From Streptomyces sp. CB02959 (GTDB lineage: Bacteria; Actinomycetota; Actinomycetes; Streptomycetales; Streptomycetaceae), in assembly GCF_002803155.1 (NCBI RefSeq), contig NZ_NNBP01000021.1:1-64000 (forward strand): DNA of 64,000 nt. The letters are read 5' to 3'. Position numbers and translations under genes: made by a program. Shown piece by piece: positions 36,805-44,644 of the stretch (the first letter of the stretch is position 1; each line of letters opens with the position of its first letter). The notes below the pieces were generated by a model that did no database searches, was not told the DNA's origin, and saw only the letters and a program-made list of their open reading frames with translations.

Positions 36805-38031
36805 TCAGACCTGGCCGGGCTGCTCCCCCGGCCACGGCACCTCGGTGGGCACCGGCGCGCTGTAGTCGACGCCGGGCACCGCGAAGCCGTAGAGGCGGTG
36901 CACCTCGCCGTGGAACCAGCCCAGGTCGGCGAGTTCCGCGATGTTCTCCGTCGCCGCCGCCTGCCACCGCTCGGCGACCGCGGCCTGCACCTCCGGGTTC
37001 AGCTCCCAGGTGTCCAGGCGGACCCGGCCCTCCTCGTCCAGGTCGAGCGGACGGGCCCCGGTCAGCTGGTCCCACAGGTCGCTCAGCTGGGCGGTCGGCG
37101 CCATCATCCGCTCGCCGAGGACGCCGCGCAGCAGGCCGACGTAGAGCGCGATCCCCGGGATGGCGGTGGAGGACTGGGTGACCGCGGCGCCGTTGACGGA
37201 GGTCACCGCACGCCCGCCGACCAGCTCCGACAGGCGCTTGTCGAGGACCAGGGCGGTGCCCTCCAGGTGGGCCTTGGCGGCGCCGATGGTGCCCTTGCGG
37301 TAGATCCCCTCGGTCAGCGACGAGCCGATGTAGGAGAGCGCCGCGGTGGAGAAGCCGTCGGCGAGCAGACCGCGCCCGGCCAGGTGGTCGATCCACCGCT
37401 CCCAGTCGGCGCCGCCCATCACCGCCACGGTCTGCGCGATGTCCTCCTCGGCGGCCGGTGCGGTCTCCACCTCCTTGACCTCGGGCGCGCCGTCGCCGTC
37501 GAAGACCAGGGTCCGGGTGCGGGACGGCGCGCCGATCGGCTGGAGGACCGAGGCGTAGGTGGTGCCGGTCTCCGGGTCGGTGCGGCGGGGCGCGGCGACC
37601 GAGTAGACGAGGTGGTCGAGCTTCCCGCCGAAGCGCTGCTCCAGCAGGTCGGCGACCTGGTCCTTGACCTCGTCGGAGAACGCGTCCCCGTTGACGAAGA
37701 CCATGTCCCGGCCGGCCTCGCGGGCGAGTTCCGCGGTCGCGGCGGTGCGGTACCAGCCGGCGGTGGCGGTGCGCCGGGCGCTGCCCGGCTTCTCGAAGCA
37801 GACACCGATGCCGCGGATTCCGACGCGCTTGAGGCCGGCCAGGGTGGCGGCCAGGCCGTATCCGGCGGACGAGCCGATGACGAGGGCCACCGGGCCGTCG
37901 GCGGGCGGCGTCGCGGCGGGCGCGGCCACCGCCTCCCACATGTCGGAGACCAGCTGCCGGCACCCGGCGGGGTGGGAGTCGAGGAAGAGGAACCCGCGGC
38001 TGCGGGGACGGTCGATGACGCGATCGGTCAC
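36805..38031 (-). CDS. fabV: FabV-type trans-2-enoyl-ACP/CoA reductase
   Basis: A 408-residue reductase of the FabV/Ter family, which reduces enoyl-ACP in fatty-acid synthesis using NAD(P)H. GSSAGYG (53-59) is the nucleotide site. Tyr 244-x8-Lys 253 (YRKGTIGAAK) is the catalytic pair with the spacing that separates FabV from FabI (Tyr-x6-Lys). VIDRPRSRGFLFLDSHPAGC at the start and YGFAVPGVDY near the end fit the family. GTG 38031 gives the normal 400-residue length. FabV enzymes are naturally insensitive to triclosan in several bacteria; that is family knowledge. Confidence 0.93.
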   Translation of the reverse strand: MTDRVIDRPRSRGFLFLDSHPAGCRQLVSDMWEAVAAPAATPPADGPVALVIGSSAGYGLAATLAGLKRVGIRGIGVCFEKPGSARRTATAGWYRTAATAELAREAGRDMVFVNGDAFSDEVKDQVADLLEQRFGGKLDHLVYSVAAPRRTDPETGTTYASVLQPIGAPSRTRTLVFDGDGAPEVKEVETAPAAEEDIAQTVAVMGGADWERWIDHLAGRGLLADGFSTAALSYIGSSLTEGIYRKGTIGAAKAHLEGTALVLDKRLSELVGGRAVTSVNGAAVTQSSTAIPGIALYVGLLRGVLGERMMAPTAQLSDLWDQLTGARPLDLDEEGRVRLDTWELNPEVQAAVAERWQAAATENIAELADLGWFHGEVHRLYGFAVPGVDYSAPVPTEVPWPGEQPGQV

Positions 38032-38251
38032 GGTGGGGTCCTTGGGACGGTTCGGACAGGACACCAGTGATTGTCCCGATCTTCCGGCGGTGGCGGCCCA
38101 CCGCCCCGCCCGGCGCGGCGGAACGGCATAGTAGAGCGCGGCCCCCGCAGGGGCATGACAGCCAGCAGGGGAGTACCAACCGGTGTCGGCGCCACCACCA
38201 CCGTGCCGCGCCGCACCGGCACGTTCACACGCACCAGGGGGGAACGACACC

Positions 38252-39463
38252 ATGCCGTCCACGTCGCCCACGCCGTCCATACCTTCCACGCCGTCCCGGG
38301 AACCCCGGGGCCGCTCCCGGCGCCGCCGGACCGTGCTCGCCGCCGCGGCCACCGCCGTGCTGCTCGCGGCCACCGCGACCGCCTGCGGCCCCGACGGCAC
38401 CGTGGGCGGGAGTTCGGCGGTCGGCAACCAGAAGGCCGGCGGCCCGCACCTGCCCGACGGGGCGCCGACCAGCCTCGACGACCTGAAGAAGTGGAAGGAC
38501 GGCGGCTGGAAGAACTGGGACAAGTGGGCCCACGAAGCCCAGGACTTCGCCAACCCGATCATCAAGGACCACTGGAAGCCGGACCGGTTGGCGCAGGCCC
38601 AGGCGGCCCCCGACCTCGGCGTCCAGGGCAGCGTGGCGGCCGGCGGCTTCGACGGCAGCGACCCCGAACCCCGGCCGGTCACCGCACAGGAGGTCACCCG
38701 CCCCTACCACCGCAACATGGCCCCGGTCGGGAAGATCTTCTTCGACAGCCCCAAGGGCCCGATGGTCTGCTCCGGCACCATCGTCGAGGACCCGGCGCAC
38801 CCCGGGAAGTCCAACCTGGTGTGGACCGCCGGGCACTGCGTCCACTCCGGCCGGCAGGGCGGCTGGATGCGCAACATCGTCTTCGTCCCGTCGTACAACG
38901 ACACCGGCGTCCCGATGAGCCAGGTCGGCACCACCCCGACCCAGCAGGTCACCCCCTACGGCCGCTTCTGGGCGGACTGGATCAGCACGTCCGGCGAGTG
39001 GATCGACATGGGCAGCACCGAGTCCGGCAACGCCGGTTCCGCGTACGACTTCGCGGTGCTGCACGTCCGGCCGGAGAACGGCGGCGGCAAGTCCCTCCAG
39101 GAGACCGTCGGCGCGGCCGCCCAGGTCTGGTTCAACGCCCCGCACGCCGACCGCATCGACTCGGTCAAGGCGTTCGGCTACCCGGCCGCGCCGCCCTACG
39201 ACGGCGCCCGCATGATGGCCTGCCTCGACCGCCCCGGCCGCCTCACCATGCAGCAGGGCACGCCCGCCATGGACCGGATCGGCTGCACGATGACCGGCGG
39301 CACGTCCGGCGGCGGCTGGTTCGTCGGCCGCGACGGCAAGCTCACGCTGATCTCCAACACCTCGATCAGCTCCAACGCTCACACCTGGCTCGCCGGCCCG
39401 TACCTGGGCCCGGAGGCGCAACGCGTCTTCGACACGGTGAGCCGGAAGTTCGCGGGGCGGTAG
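38252..39463 (+). CDS. Secreted trypsin-like serine peptidase, lipoprotein
   Basis: A 403-residue protein with an Arg-rich signal peptide and lipobox ATAC (Cys 45). The catalytic triad is visible: His 195 in WTAGHCVH, Asp 266 in SAYDFAVLHV, Ser 352 in GGTSGGGW. The region between residues 70 and 150 is hydrophilic and may be a pro-segment or linker. It resembles streptomycete S1-type or V8-like extracellular proteases. GGGGGGAA precedes ATG 38252. Divergent from fabV, with a strong terminator after it. Confidence 0.9.
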   Translation: MPSTSPTPSIPSTPSREPRGRSRRRRTVLAAAATAVLLAATATACGPDGTVGGSSAVGNQKAGGPHLPDGAPTSLDDLKKWKDGGWKNWDKWAHEAQDFANPIIKDHWKPDRLAQAQAAPDLGVQGSVAAGGFDGSDPEPRPVTAQEVTRPYHRNMAPVGKIFFDSPKGPMVCSGTIVEDPAHPGKSNLVWTAGHCVHSGRQGGWMRNIVFVPSYNDTGVPMSQVGTTPTQQVTPYGRFWADWISTSGEWIDMGSTESGNAGSAYDFAVLHVRPENGGGKSLQETVGAAAQVWFNAPHADRIDSVKAFGYPAAPPYDGARMMACLDRPGRLTMQQGTPAMDRIGCTMTGGTSGGGWFVGRDGKLTLISNTSISSNAHTWLAGPYLGPEAQRVFDTVSRKFAGR

Positions 39464-39484
39464 GCGGGGCCCGACTGCCGCACG

Positions 39485-39526
39485 AGGGCCCCCGGATCTG
39501 CGTCACCACGCGGATCCGGGGGCCCT
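39485..39526. terminator. Terminator hairpin between protease and DUF397 genes
   Basis: A 14-base perfect outer stem from 39485 to 39526 (arms beginning AGGGCCCCCGGATC) with an inner GCGT/ACGC extension, followed by TTT on the plus strand. Confidence 0.88.
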
Positions 39527-39532
39527 TTGGCG

Positions 39533-39730
39533 TCAGCTGCGGTCGCCGCCCTTCAGCGCGTCGGTGAACGCGCCCCAGGCGCCGTCGGGGAAGACGAGGT
39601 GGGGCCCGGCGGGGTTCTTGCTGTCGCGTATGGCGTGGCCGCCGGTGGGTATGGGGGCGACCTCTACACAGTTGCCTTCCTGGGTCGAGTACGAGGACTT
39701 CCGAAACACGCCCGTGCTCTGCGGCTTCAT
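39533..39730 (-). CDS. DUF397 small regulatory protein
   Basis: A 65-residue DUF397 protein: FRKSSYSTQEGNCVEVAPI and AIRDSKNPAGPHLVFPDGAWGAFTDALK are the family signature. DUF397 proteins are nearly always encoded next to a DUF5753 XRE regulator and act with it, as in the whiJ locus. Its start overlaps the stop of the XRE gene by four bases (ATGA). Confidence 0.93.
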   Translation of the reverse strand: MKPQSTGVFRKSSYSTQEGNCVEVAPIPTGGHAIRDSKNPAGPHLVFPDGAWGAFTDALKGGDRS

Positions 39731-40605
39731 GCTGTCACTTCCTTGTGCTGCGGTCCGTTCTCAAGGAATTCCCGGATGCGCCCAGCGCTTTCGTCCGGTG
39801 GTAGAGCTGCCGAGCGCAGCTGGTCGAAGACGTTGACATAGTGCGCAAGGTCCTCAGGTCCTTCTACCACGTTGGTGTGCGCAGGGCCGTCCAGAGTTAC
39901 TGCTTCCACGTTCGCCTCTGCCCCGAACGAGAAGCCCGAGAACGAACTCGACATACCGGCAATCAGACTTGCTTCCGCGGGGAGCAGTTGGATCGTGACG
40001 TTCTGCCGCTTCCCGACATCCAATAGCCGCGTCAACTGTCCTTCCCTCACGTGAGGTTCGGAGAGTAGGGCTGTGAGGGCTGGTTCCCAAATGATCGCGG
40101 TGAACCAAGCCCCTCCTTCCTCGATCCGCCGTTGCCGCTCCTGGCGGAGCTTCGCAAGCTCGACGACCTGCTGGGGCGGGATGTGCCGTGGCCCTATGCC
40201 GATGACTGCTTCGCTGTAGTCGGGAGTCTGCAACAAGCCTGGGACGAGGATCGGTTCCCAGGACCGGATATGTGTGGCCTCGTTTTCCAGGGCGATGTGG
40301 TCCATGTAGCTGGCTCGGACCGTCGCTTGGTAATCGATCCACCAGCCGCGCTCGTTGCTCTTCCGCGCCCATTCGAGCAGCCTGGCCCGCTCGTCCGTAT
40401 TCTCCACGCCGTACAGGTCGAGGAGCGTGCGGACCTCAAGCCCCGACGCGGACGTGTGTCCGCTCTCCATGCGACTGATCTTGGAGACGGACTTCGTAAT
40501 CGCCTCGGCGGCGTCGGGTTGATCCAAGCCGGCGGTCTCGCGATACCGCCTCAGTGCGTTGCCTAGCCTGCGGCTGCGAACCGTCGGCCTCCCGCCTGCG
40601 GGCAT
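39727..40605 (-). CDS. XRE-family regulator with DUF5753 domain (WhiJ-like), module 1
   Basis: A 292-residue regulator. An N-terminal helix-turn-helix (LGNALRRYRETAGLDQPDAAEAITKSVSKISRMESG) is followed by the DUF5753 sensor-like domain with WEPILVPGLLQTPDYSEAVI, IRVV/TIQLLP-type strands and a C-terminal DQLRSAAL helix. The start at 40605 is preferred because GGAGGG lies 7 bases upstream. It is translationally coupled to the DUF397 gene and divergent from a SpoIIAB-like ATPase gene, the classic WhiJ-type arrangement controlling development or antibiotic production in Streptomyces. Confidence 0.93.
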   Translation of the reverse strand: MPAGGRPTVRSRRLGNALRRYRETAGLDQPDAAEAITKSVSKISRMESGHTSASGLEVRTLLDLYGVENTDERARLLEWARKSNERGWWIDYQATVRASYMDHIALENEATHIRSWEPILVPGLLQTPDYSEAVIGIGPRHIPPQQVVELAKLRQERQRRIEEGGAWFTAIIWEPALTALLSEPHVREGQLTRLLDVGKRQNVTIQLLPAEASLIAGMSSSFSGFSFGAEANVEAVTLDGPAHTNVVEGPEDLAHYVNVFDQLRSAALPPDESAGRIREFLENGPQHKEVTA

Positions 40606-40687
40606 GAGCGCCCTCCTTTCAACGACCGCCTCACTGTGCCCCGTTGACTCGTAACGGATCCAGTCTGCGCGCTCACGCACAGCAATG

Positions 40688-40720
40688 GCAAACTTGCATG
40701 GCCAAAGCTTGCAAACTTGC
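40688..40720. repeat. Two GCAAACTTGC iterons between divergent regulator genes
   Basis: The 10-mer GCAAACTTGC occurs exactly twice, at 40688-40697 and 40711-40720, 23 bases apart (about two helical turns). Each copy has GCAA/TTGC half-sites. They sit between the XRE gene and the ATPase gene and are plausible binding sites for the XRE protein. Confidence 0.6.
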
Positions 40721-40817
40721 GGACGTGCGCCCTAGCGTGAGGTTTCGTCACTCGGCGCATGCGTATTGAAGCGCTGCGTAGTGATATCGCTCCGTCACGC
40801 GCACCAAGGGGATAGCC

Positions 40818-41273
40818 ATGTCCGCACGCGCCCGGTTCGTAGTAACTTCGCCCGCCGCTCTCGCCGTCGCCTACCGGCTCCCGTCCGCCGCGCGCAGCGT
40901 CGGATGGGCCCGCAGGGAGCTTCGGCGGCAACTGCGCGCATGGCGCGTGGGCGGTGAACTCGCCGACCACGCACAGCTATTGGTCTCCGAACTCGTCACC
41001 AACGCCGTGCGGGCGCACGCCGGGCTGTCCGTGCCCGCGCCCGCGATCGGGGTCCGGTTCGTGCTGTCGGACGACCGCCTGCGGCTGGAGGTGCGCGACG
41101 TGAGCGACGAGGAACCAGTGGTCAACGAGTCGACGGGGATCGAGGAGGAATCGGAATGTGGTCGTGGCTTAGTTCTCGTGGACGCCTTGGCAAGTGGCTG
41201 GGGGGTGGTCCGGGACGGCACCGGAAAGGTGGTGTGGGCCGAATTCCCGCTGCCTGCACCGGAGATGCCGTGA
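40818..41273 (+). CDS. SpoIIAB/RsbW-like ATP-binding protein (TTA codon)
   Basis: A 151-residue HATPase_c_2 protein like anti-sigma factor kinases. DHAQLLVSELVTNAVRAHA is the N-box, LEVRDVSDEEP the G1 box region, and GRGLVLVDALASGWGV the G2 box. It carries a TTA leucine codon at residue 118 (41169-41171), which in Streptomyces needs the bldA tRNA. Its stop overlaps the next start (GTGA). ATPases of this type pair with WhiJ-like XRE and DUF397 proteins. Confidence 0.9.
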   Translation: MSARARFVVTSPAALAVAYRLPSAARSVGWARRELRRQLRAWRVGGELADHAQLLVSELVTNAVRAHAGLSVPAPAIGVRFVLSDDRLRLEVRDVSDEEPVVNESTGIEEESECGRGLVLVDALASGWGVVRDGTGKVVWAEFPLPAPEMP

Positions 41274-41644
41274 CGGCCCTGGGGGACGTGGCGGTCTACC
41301 GGGCGGAGCTGGTGGTCCACCGCCCGTCCGGGCCGTCGATCGACCTCGGGGGCGTGGTGACGTACTCGCCGCGCCGGGCGGTGCGATGGGTGCGGACGCG
41401 GGCCGAGCAGGTCGCGCAGCAGTTAGGGGCGCCCTCCGGGGCGGGGGTACTCGACTGGCTCGGCGACCAGGTCGATTTCGGCCGGGCTGTGTACGGGCTG
41501 ATGGCCGGAAATCCCGTCACCCTGACCGTCGTTGACGCCGAGGGGTGCGCGTACGCCCTCGTGGCCCGCCCCGGTGGCGGAGCCGTCGGTACGTACGGGA
41601 ACGGCGCACCGCAGGGCCGGGGGGCGGCATGGCTGGCGGCATGA
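41270..41644 (+). CDS. Hypothetical protein, first of a tandem pair (TTA codon)
   Basis: A 124-residue protein from GTG 41270, overlapping the ATPase stop by four bases. I do not recognise a family. It has YSPRRAVRWVRTRAEQVAQQL (a charged helix) and AGNPVTLTVVDAEGCAYALVARP (beta strands). The same order of elements appears in the next protein, so the two look like distant duplicates. A TTA codon occurs at residue 52 (41423-41425). Likely function is with the ATPase and XRE module, by position only. Confidence 0.7.
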   Translation: MTALGDVAVYRAELVVHRPSGPSIDLGGVVTYSPRRAVRWVRTRAEQVAQQLGAPSGAGVLDWLGDQVDFGRAVYGLMAGNPVTLTVVDAEGCAYALVARPGGGAVGTYGNGAPQGRGAAWLAA

Positions 41645-42054
41645 CGCGGACGGGCCGGACGGAGACGGGGCTGGCCGTGCCCGGGATCTGGTGCGAGCGG
41701 ACGGTGTACCGCTCCGTGCACGCGGACGAGGTGGCGTCCTGGACGTCCCTCGCGGTCGCGACCCCGCTGCGGGCCGTGCGGGAGATCGCCGCGGATGCCC
41801 GCCGGCTGGCCGCCGGGCTGTCCGGACGGGCGCGTGAGCGGGCACTGCGCGAGGTGGACGGCGACGGATGCCTGGGGGCGGTGTCCGCACTGCACCGCGG
41901 GGAGCCCTGCGGGCTGACGCTGAACTGCGCGGGCACCTGGGTGGAGTGGTCGGCGCACCCGGTGCTCTTCCTGCCGGTCGTCAGCCGGACCGGACCGAGG
42001 CGCTGCCGGGGGGACGGCGGGGCGGAAGGCTTCGGCGCCGGCGTACCGCAGTGA
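41641..42054 (+). CDS. Hypothetical protein, second of the tandem pair
   Basis: A 137-residue protein from ATG 41641, overlapping the previous stop (ATGA); an in-frame ATG at 41629 is the alternative. It shares the layout of the protein before it: VATPLRAVREIAADARRLAAGL, then RGEPCGLTLNCAGTWVEWSAHP, a helix followed by paired strands ending in A-x-P. No family is recognised. The C-terminal 25 residues are Gly/Arg-rich and probably disordered. Confidence 0.65.
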   Translation: MTRTGRTETGLAVPGIWCERTVYRSVHADEVASWTSLAVATPLRAVREIAADARRLAAGLSGRARERALREVDGDGCLGAVSALHRGEPCGLTLNCAGTWVEWSAHPVLFLPVVSRTGPRRCRGDGGAEGFGAGVPQ

Positions 42055-42150
42055 TCGCTCGGTGCCGGGCGGGCAAGGGGCGCGGCCGCCCTGGAAATCG
42101 ATCACGGATACTGGCAGGGCAAGGCTTCCCCGCAGCAGAGGACACACCCC

Positions 42151-42414
42151 ATGAAGCTCAGCCGCCCGGTCTCCTGGTTCCTCCTCGCCTTCGGCGCCTG
42201 GTCGTGGGTGGTCTGGGTCACCTTCGTGAAGAACCTGGTCAAGGACGCCAGCGGGCTGGCCTTCGACCACGGCAACCCCACCGCGTACTTCTGGATCCAC
42301 CTCACCCTGGCCATCGTGTCCTTCCTCCTGGGCACCGCGATCGGCGTGCTCGGGTTCCGGGGCCTTCGCGCCCTGCGCCGCGAGACGGCGGCGGGCGCGG
42401 TGACGGAGGTCTGA
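42151..42414 (+). CDS. SCO4848-family small membrane protein
   Basis: An 87-residue protein with two TM segments (WFLLAFGAWSWVVWVTFVKNLV and FWIHLTLAIVSFLLGTAIGVLGF). It begins MKLSRPVSWFLLAFG and matches the streptomycete family named for SCO4848, which in S. coelicolor neighbours the D-Ala-D-Ala carboxypeptidase gene SCO4847 (from memory). Here that carboxypeptidase lies 3 kb away, with the regulatory island in between, and a decayed inverted copy of this gene sits beside it. Function unknown. Confidence 0.88.
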   Translation: MKLSRPVSWFLLAFGAWSWVVWVTFVKNLVKDASGLAFDHGNPTAYFWIHLTLAIVSFLLGTAIGVLGFRGLRALRRETAAGAVTEV

Positions 42415-42441
42415 GGGCCGCGGCAGACCTCCTTGCCCCAG

Positions 42442-42469
42442 GCAGCCCCCGTTATGGGACGGGGGCTGC
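42442..42469 (+). terminator. Terminator hairpin after the SCO4848-type gene
   Basis: Perfect 11-base arms GCAGCCCCCGT / ACGGGGGCTGC around a six-base loop, 27 bases after the stop. Confidence 0.85.
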
Positions 42470-42517
42470 GGTGGGTGCGAACGATCACCGGTAGGGAAGG
42501 CTCAGGCCGTCATCGGC

Positions 42518-42712
42518 TCACTCGTCCTCTCCGCCGCTGGGCTGCGGAGCGGGATCGCGGGGCGCCTCGGGCGGCATGGGGCCGCCATCGTGCTTCCCGC
42601 CGTCGTCCTCGGCGACGACCTCCAGGTCCCGGGGGTGCCGGAACGGGACGCCGGGCCAGCCCTCGGTGTCGCGCGGGCGCGTGTCCATCGTTTCGACCGC
42701 CGCAGCGCTCAT
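42518..42712 (-). CDS. Short hydrophilic hypothetical protein
   Basis: A 64-residue frame, MSAAAVETMDTRPRDTEGWPG onward, very rich in Pro, Asp, Glu and Gly. GGAG lies 7 bases before the ATG, which supports it as a real gene. No family recognised; probably disordered. It may be the last gene of the minus-strand regulatory group. Confidence 0.45.
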   Translation of the reverse strand: MSAAAVETMDTRPRDTEGWPGVPFRHPRDLEVVAEDDGGKHDGGPMPPEAPRDPAPQPSGGEDE

Positions 42713-43021
42713 CGATCAACTCCACTCTCGTGAGGGGCCGTGCCCGTACCGTCGGAGACACGACCCGAAGGCCCGCAGGGTTTCCCGCGGTTGGGTGCCC
42801 CGCCCCGACTGCTCGCTGTCCGGGGTTCTGCCACCGGGGCGGGAGTTCTCGTTCCTACTGACGCCCCTTGACCTGACAGGTGGAGCAGGGGAAGGGGCGC
42901 TGAGGCTCAGAGGCAAGGGCTACTGCATCGGCTCGACCCGCTACAGGGCCGTCTGACGGCCGCCTTGGTTCGTCCTCTGTAATGTCACCGGCTGGCGTGG
43001 GGCACTCGGAACCGGGGCAGT
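42713..43021. other. Gene-free stretch within the regulatory island
   Basis: About 310 bases with no supported gene. It contains a TTGACC-like hexamer near 42867 on the plus strand, but no matching -10 box that I trust. The composition is less GC-rich than the housekeeping regions around the island. Confidence 0.4.
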
Positions 43022-43228
43022 TCACGCTTCGCCGTGCCCACCGTCGTGATTCCTGATCTCCCGTGCAGCGGCATACGAAGTCGCCCAGTCGCTCCGCTTC
43101 CGAGCTTGTTCCCGCTGAAGACCCAGGGCGTCGCACACTGCGCAGCCCGGGGCCGGATTCCCCTCCAGCAGCCAGCCGTCGAGCGGAAGTTCCACGGGCT
43201 GCTGGCTGTACCGAATTGGACTGGTCAT
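43022..43228 (-). CDS. Small CxxC protein of the second XRE module
   Basis: A 68-residue protein with a CAVC pair (NPAPGCAVCDALGLQREQARKRSDW) followed by a basic helix and an acidic, His/Gly-rich end (REIRNHDGGHGEA). The start at 43228 has GGAGG 10 bases upstream; an ATG three codons earlier is closer to that site than usual. Small proteins of this look are often found downstream of streptomycete XRE/DUF5753 genes. Function unknown. Confidence 0.65.
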   Translation of the reverse strand: MTSPIRYSQQPVELPLDGWLLEGNPAPGCAVCDALGLQREQARKRSDWATSYAAAREIRNHDGGHGEA

Positions 43229-43289
43229 CGCTCCCATACCTCCCCGGTTGGATTCACCAAGCGATGATCCTGTAGGGAGCCATATACGC

Positions 43290-44141
43290 CTAGCCCGTTT
43301 CCTGTTCGCTCAATAACCTGTCTCGGATGCCTTCGAGTGCGGCTCGCATGCTGTTACCGGAAAGCGCTCGCTCTGCGAACCCTTCGAACTTGGCCGCGTA
43401 CAAGGAAACGTCTCTGGGGTCGGTCACTGTTACGTCGGCGTGCACTGTCTCGACGGACACGGCCCGGTCGTCCCTGATGACGAAGGCGTGGTTGGGGATG
43501 TCATGTTTGGGGCCTGTGAGCGGCACGACCCGAATATCGATGGTAGGTAGCCGTGACAAGGCGATCAGCCGGTCTACTTGGCCAGCCATGGCGAGCGGTG
43601 GAGTGATGAGCCACCACAGCACCGGTTCCGTGATTACGAAGCGAAGAGTTTTGCTCGGGTCGTAGAGGACTTCCTGCCGTTCAAGGCGGGCACCGATGGT
43701 TCGTTGTACGGTTTCCTCGCTCAGGTCGTCGTGCCGCGACAGGATGGCTCGCATGTATTCCGGGGTTTGCAGCAAACCGGGCACAAGTGCTGGTTGGAAC
43801 AGCCGCAGAAGGCTCATGCGGCCCTCGATGGCCTGTAGCTGCTTCTGTGCCTTGTGGAGTCCAGCACGCTGGATCAGCCGCCATGCGGTGGCCTCCGTGG
43901 CCACTGCTCGCGCGGCCTCCATGTACTCCGTCTTCACGCCGTCTGAGACGCCGATGGCGGTCAGGATGCGGTCCACGTCGTCGGCGCTCGGGGCGAGCTT
44001 GCCGGTTTCGATCTTGCTGAGCTTGCTGGCGGACATGACAGAGCTGCGGGCCACCGCCTTTGCCTCCTGGCCGGAGGCTTGCCGCAGTACCCGCAGCGCC
44101 GCACCCAACTCTGAACGGTTCACTTGCCGTGTTCTGCCCAC
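43290..44141 (-). CDS. XRE-family regulator with DUF5753 domain (WhiJ-like), module 2 (TTA codon)
   Basis: A 283-residue regulator. The HTH is LGAALRVLRQASGQEAKAVARSSVMSASKLSKIETGK. The DUF5753 domain contains LFQPALVPGLLQTPEYMRAIL, ITEPVLWWLITPP and IDIRVVPLTGPKHDIPNHAFVI. The sixth codon from the end of the 'DRLLSEQETG' tail region is TTA (residue 276, 43314-43316), so full translation may need bldA. Its start lies inside the end of the DUF6879 gene (22-base overlap). It differs clearly from the module 1 regulator. Confidence 0.92.
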   Translation of the reverse strand: MGRTRQVNRSELGAALRVLRQASGQEAKAVARSSVMSASKLSKIETGKLAPSADDVDRILTAIGVSDGVKTEYMEAARAVATEATAWRLIQRAGLHKAQKQLQAIEGRMSLLRLFQPALVPGLLQTPEYMRAILSRHDDLSEETVQRTIGARLERQEVLYDPSKTLRFVITEPVLWWLITPPLAMAGQVDRLIALSRLPTIDIRVVPLTGPKHDIPNHAFVIRDDRAVSVETVHADVTVTDPRDVSLYAAKFEGFAERALSGNSMRAALEGIRDRLLSEQETG

Positions 44142-44644
44142 CAGTCCGCGAAGGGCACCGCATGGGCGAGTGCCGTGTCCCGATGAGCGACGTACTCGGG
44201 GCCACGGTCGTCGGGCAGCACGTCAGCCCCGAGGAATTTCCCCTCGTGGTCGTAGCTCATCGGCGCGGCCGTGACGGAGTCGAAGAGCCAGAAGTCTCCT
44301 ACGTCGCCTATGGGGTTGGGGCGATCCGTGACGTCGAGAATGAAGAATTCTTCTCCGGCGGTCGCGTTCGTGACGTAGCCCCATCCGAGTTCGAATCGCA
44401 GGTACGGAGTCAGGGGGCGGGTGAGGACGTGGACGCGGTATATCCGTCGTCCGGAATCCACCAAGCCCTTGACCTCCTTCAGCCAGTCGGCGTTGTAGTC
44501 GTCGGGCTGGTCCCGGTCGGCCAGGAAGGCGCGGTACGCGTCGACGCTGCCCGATCTGCTGTAGTCATTCAGGGTCTCCAGCCGAAACGCCTCCTGGTCG
44601 AAAGTGTCGAAGAGGCTGCCCAGAGTTCTAGATGACGTTGTCAC
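44120..44644 (-). CDS. DUF6879-family protein
   Basis: A 174-residue protein from GTG 44644. LGSLFDTFDQEAFRLETLNDYS, RIYRVHVLTRPLTPYLRFELGWGYVTNATAGEEFFILD and FWLFDSVTAAPMSYDHEGKFLGADVL are the recurring blocks of streptomycete proteins annotated DUF6879. They are encoded next to XRE/DUF5753 regulators and have no known biochemistry. It overlaps the small gene upstream by 17 bases and the XRE gene downstream by 22, giving a tightly coupled trio. Confidence 0.85.
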   Translation of the reverse strand: MTTSSRTLGSLFDTFDQEAFRLETLNDYSRSGSVDAYRAFLADRDQPDDYNADWLKEVKGLVDSGRRIYRVHVLTRPLTPYLRFELGWGYVTNATAGEEFFILDVTDRPNPIGDVGDFWLFDSVTAAPMSYDHEGKFLGADVLPDDRGPEYVAHRDTALAHAVPFADWWAEHGK

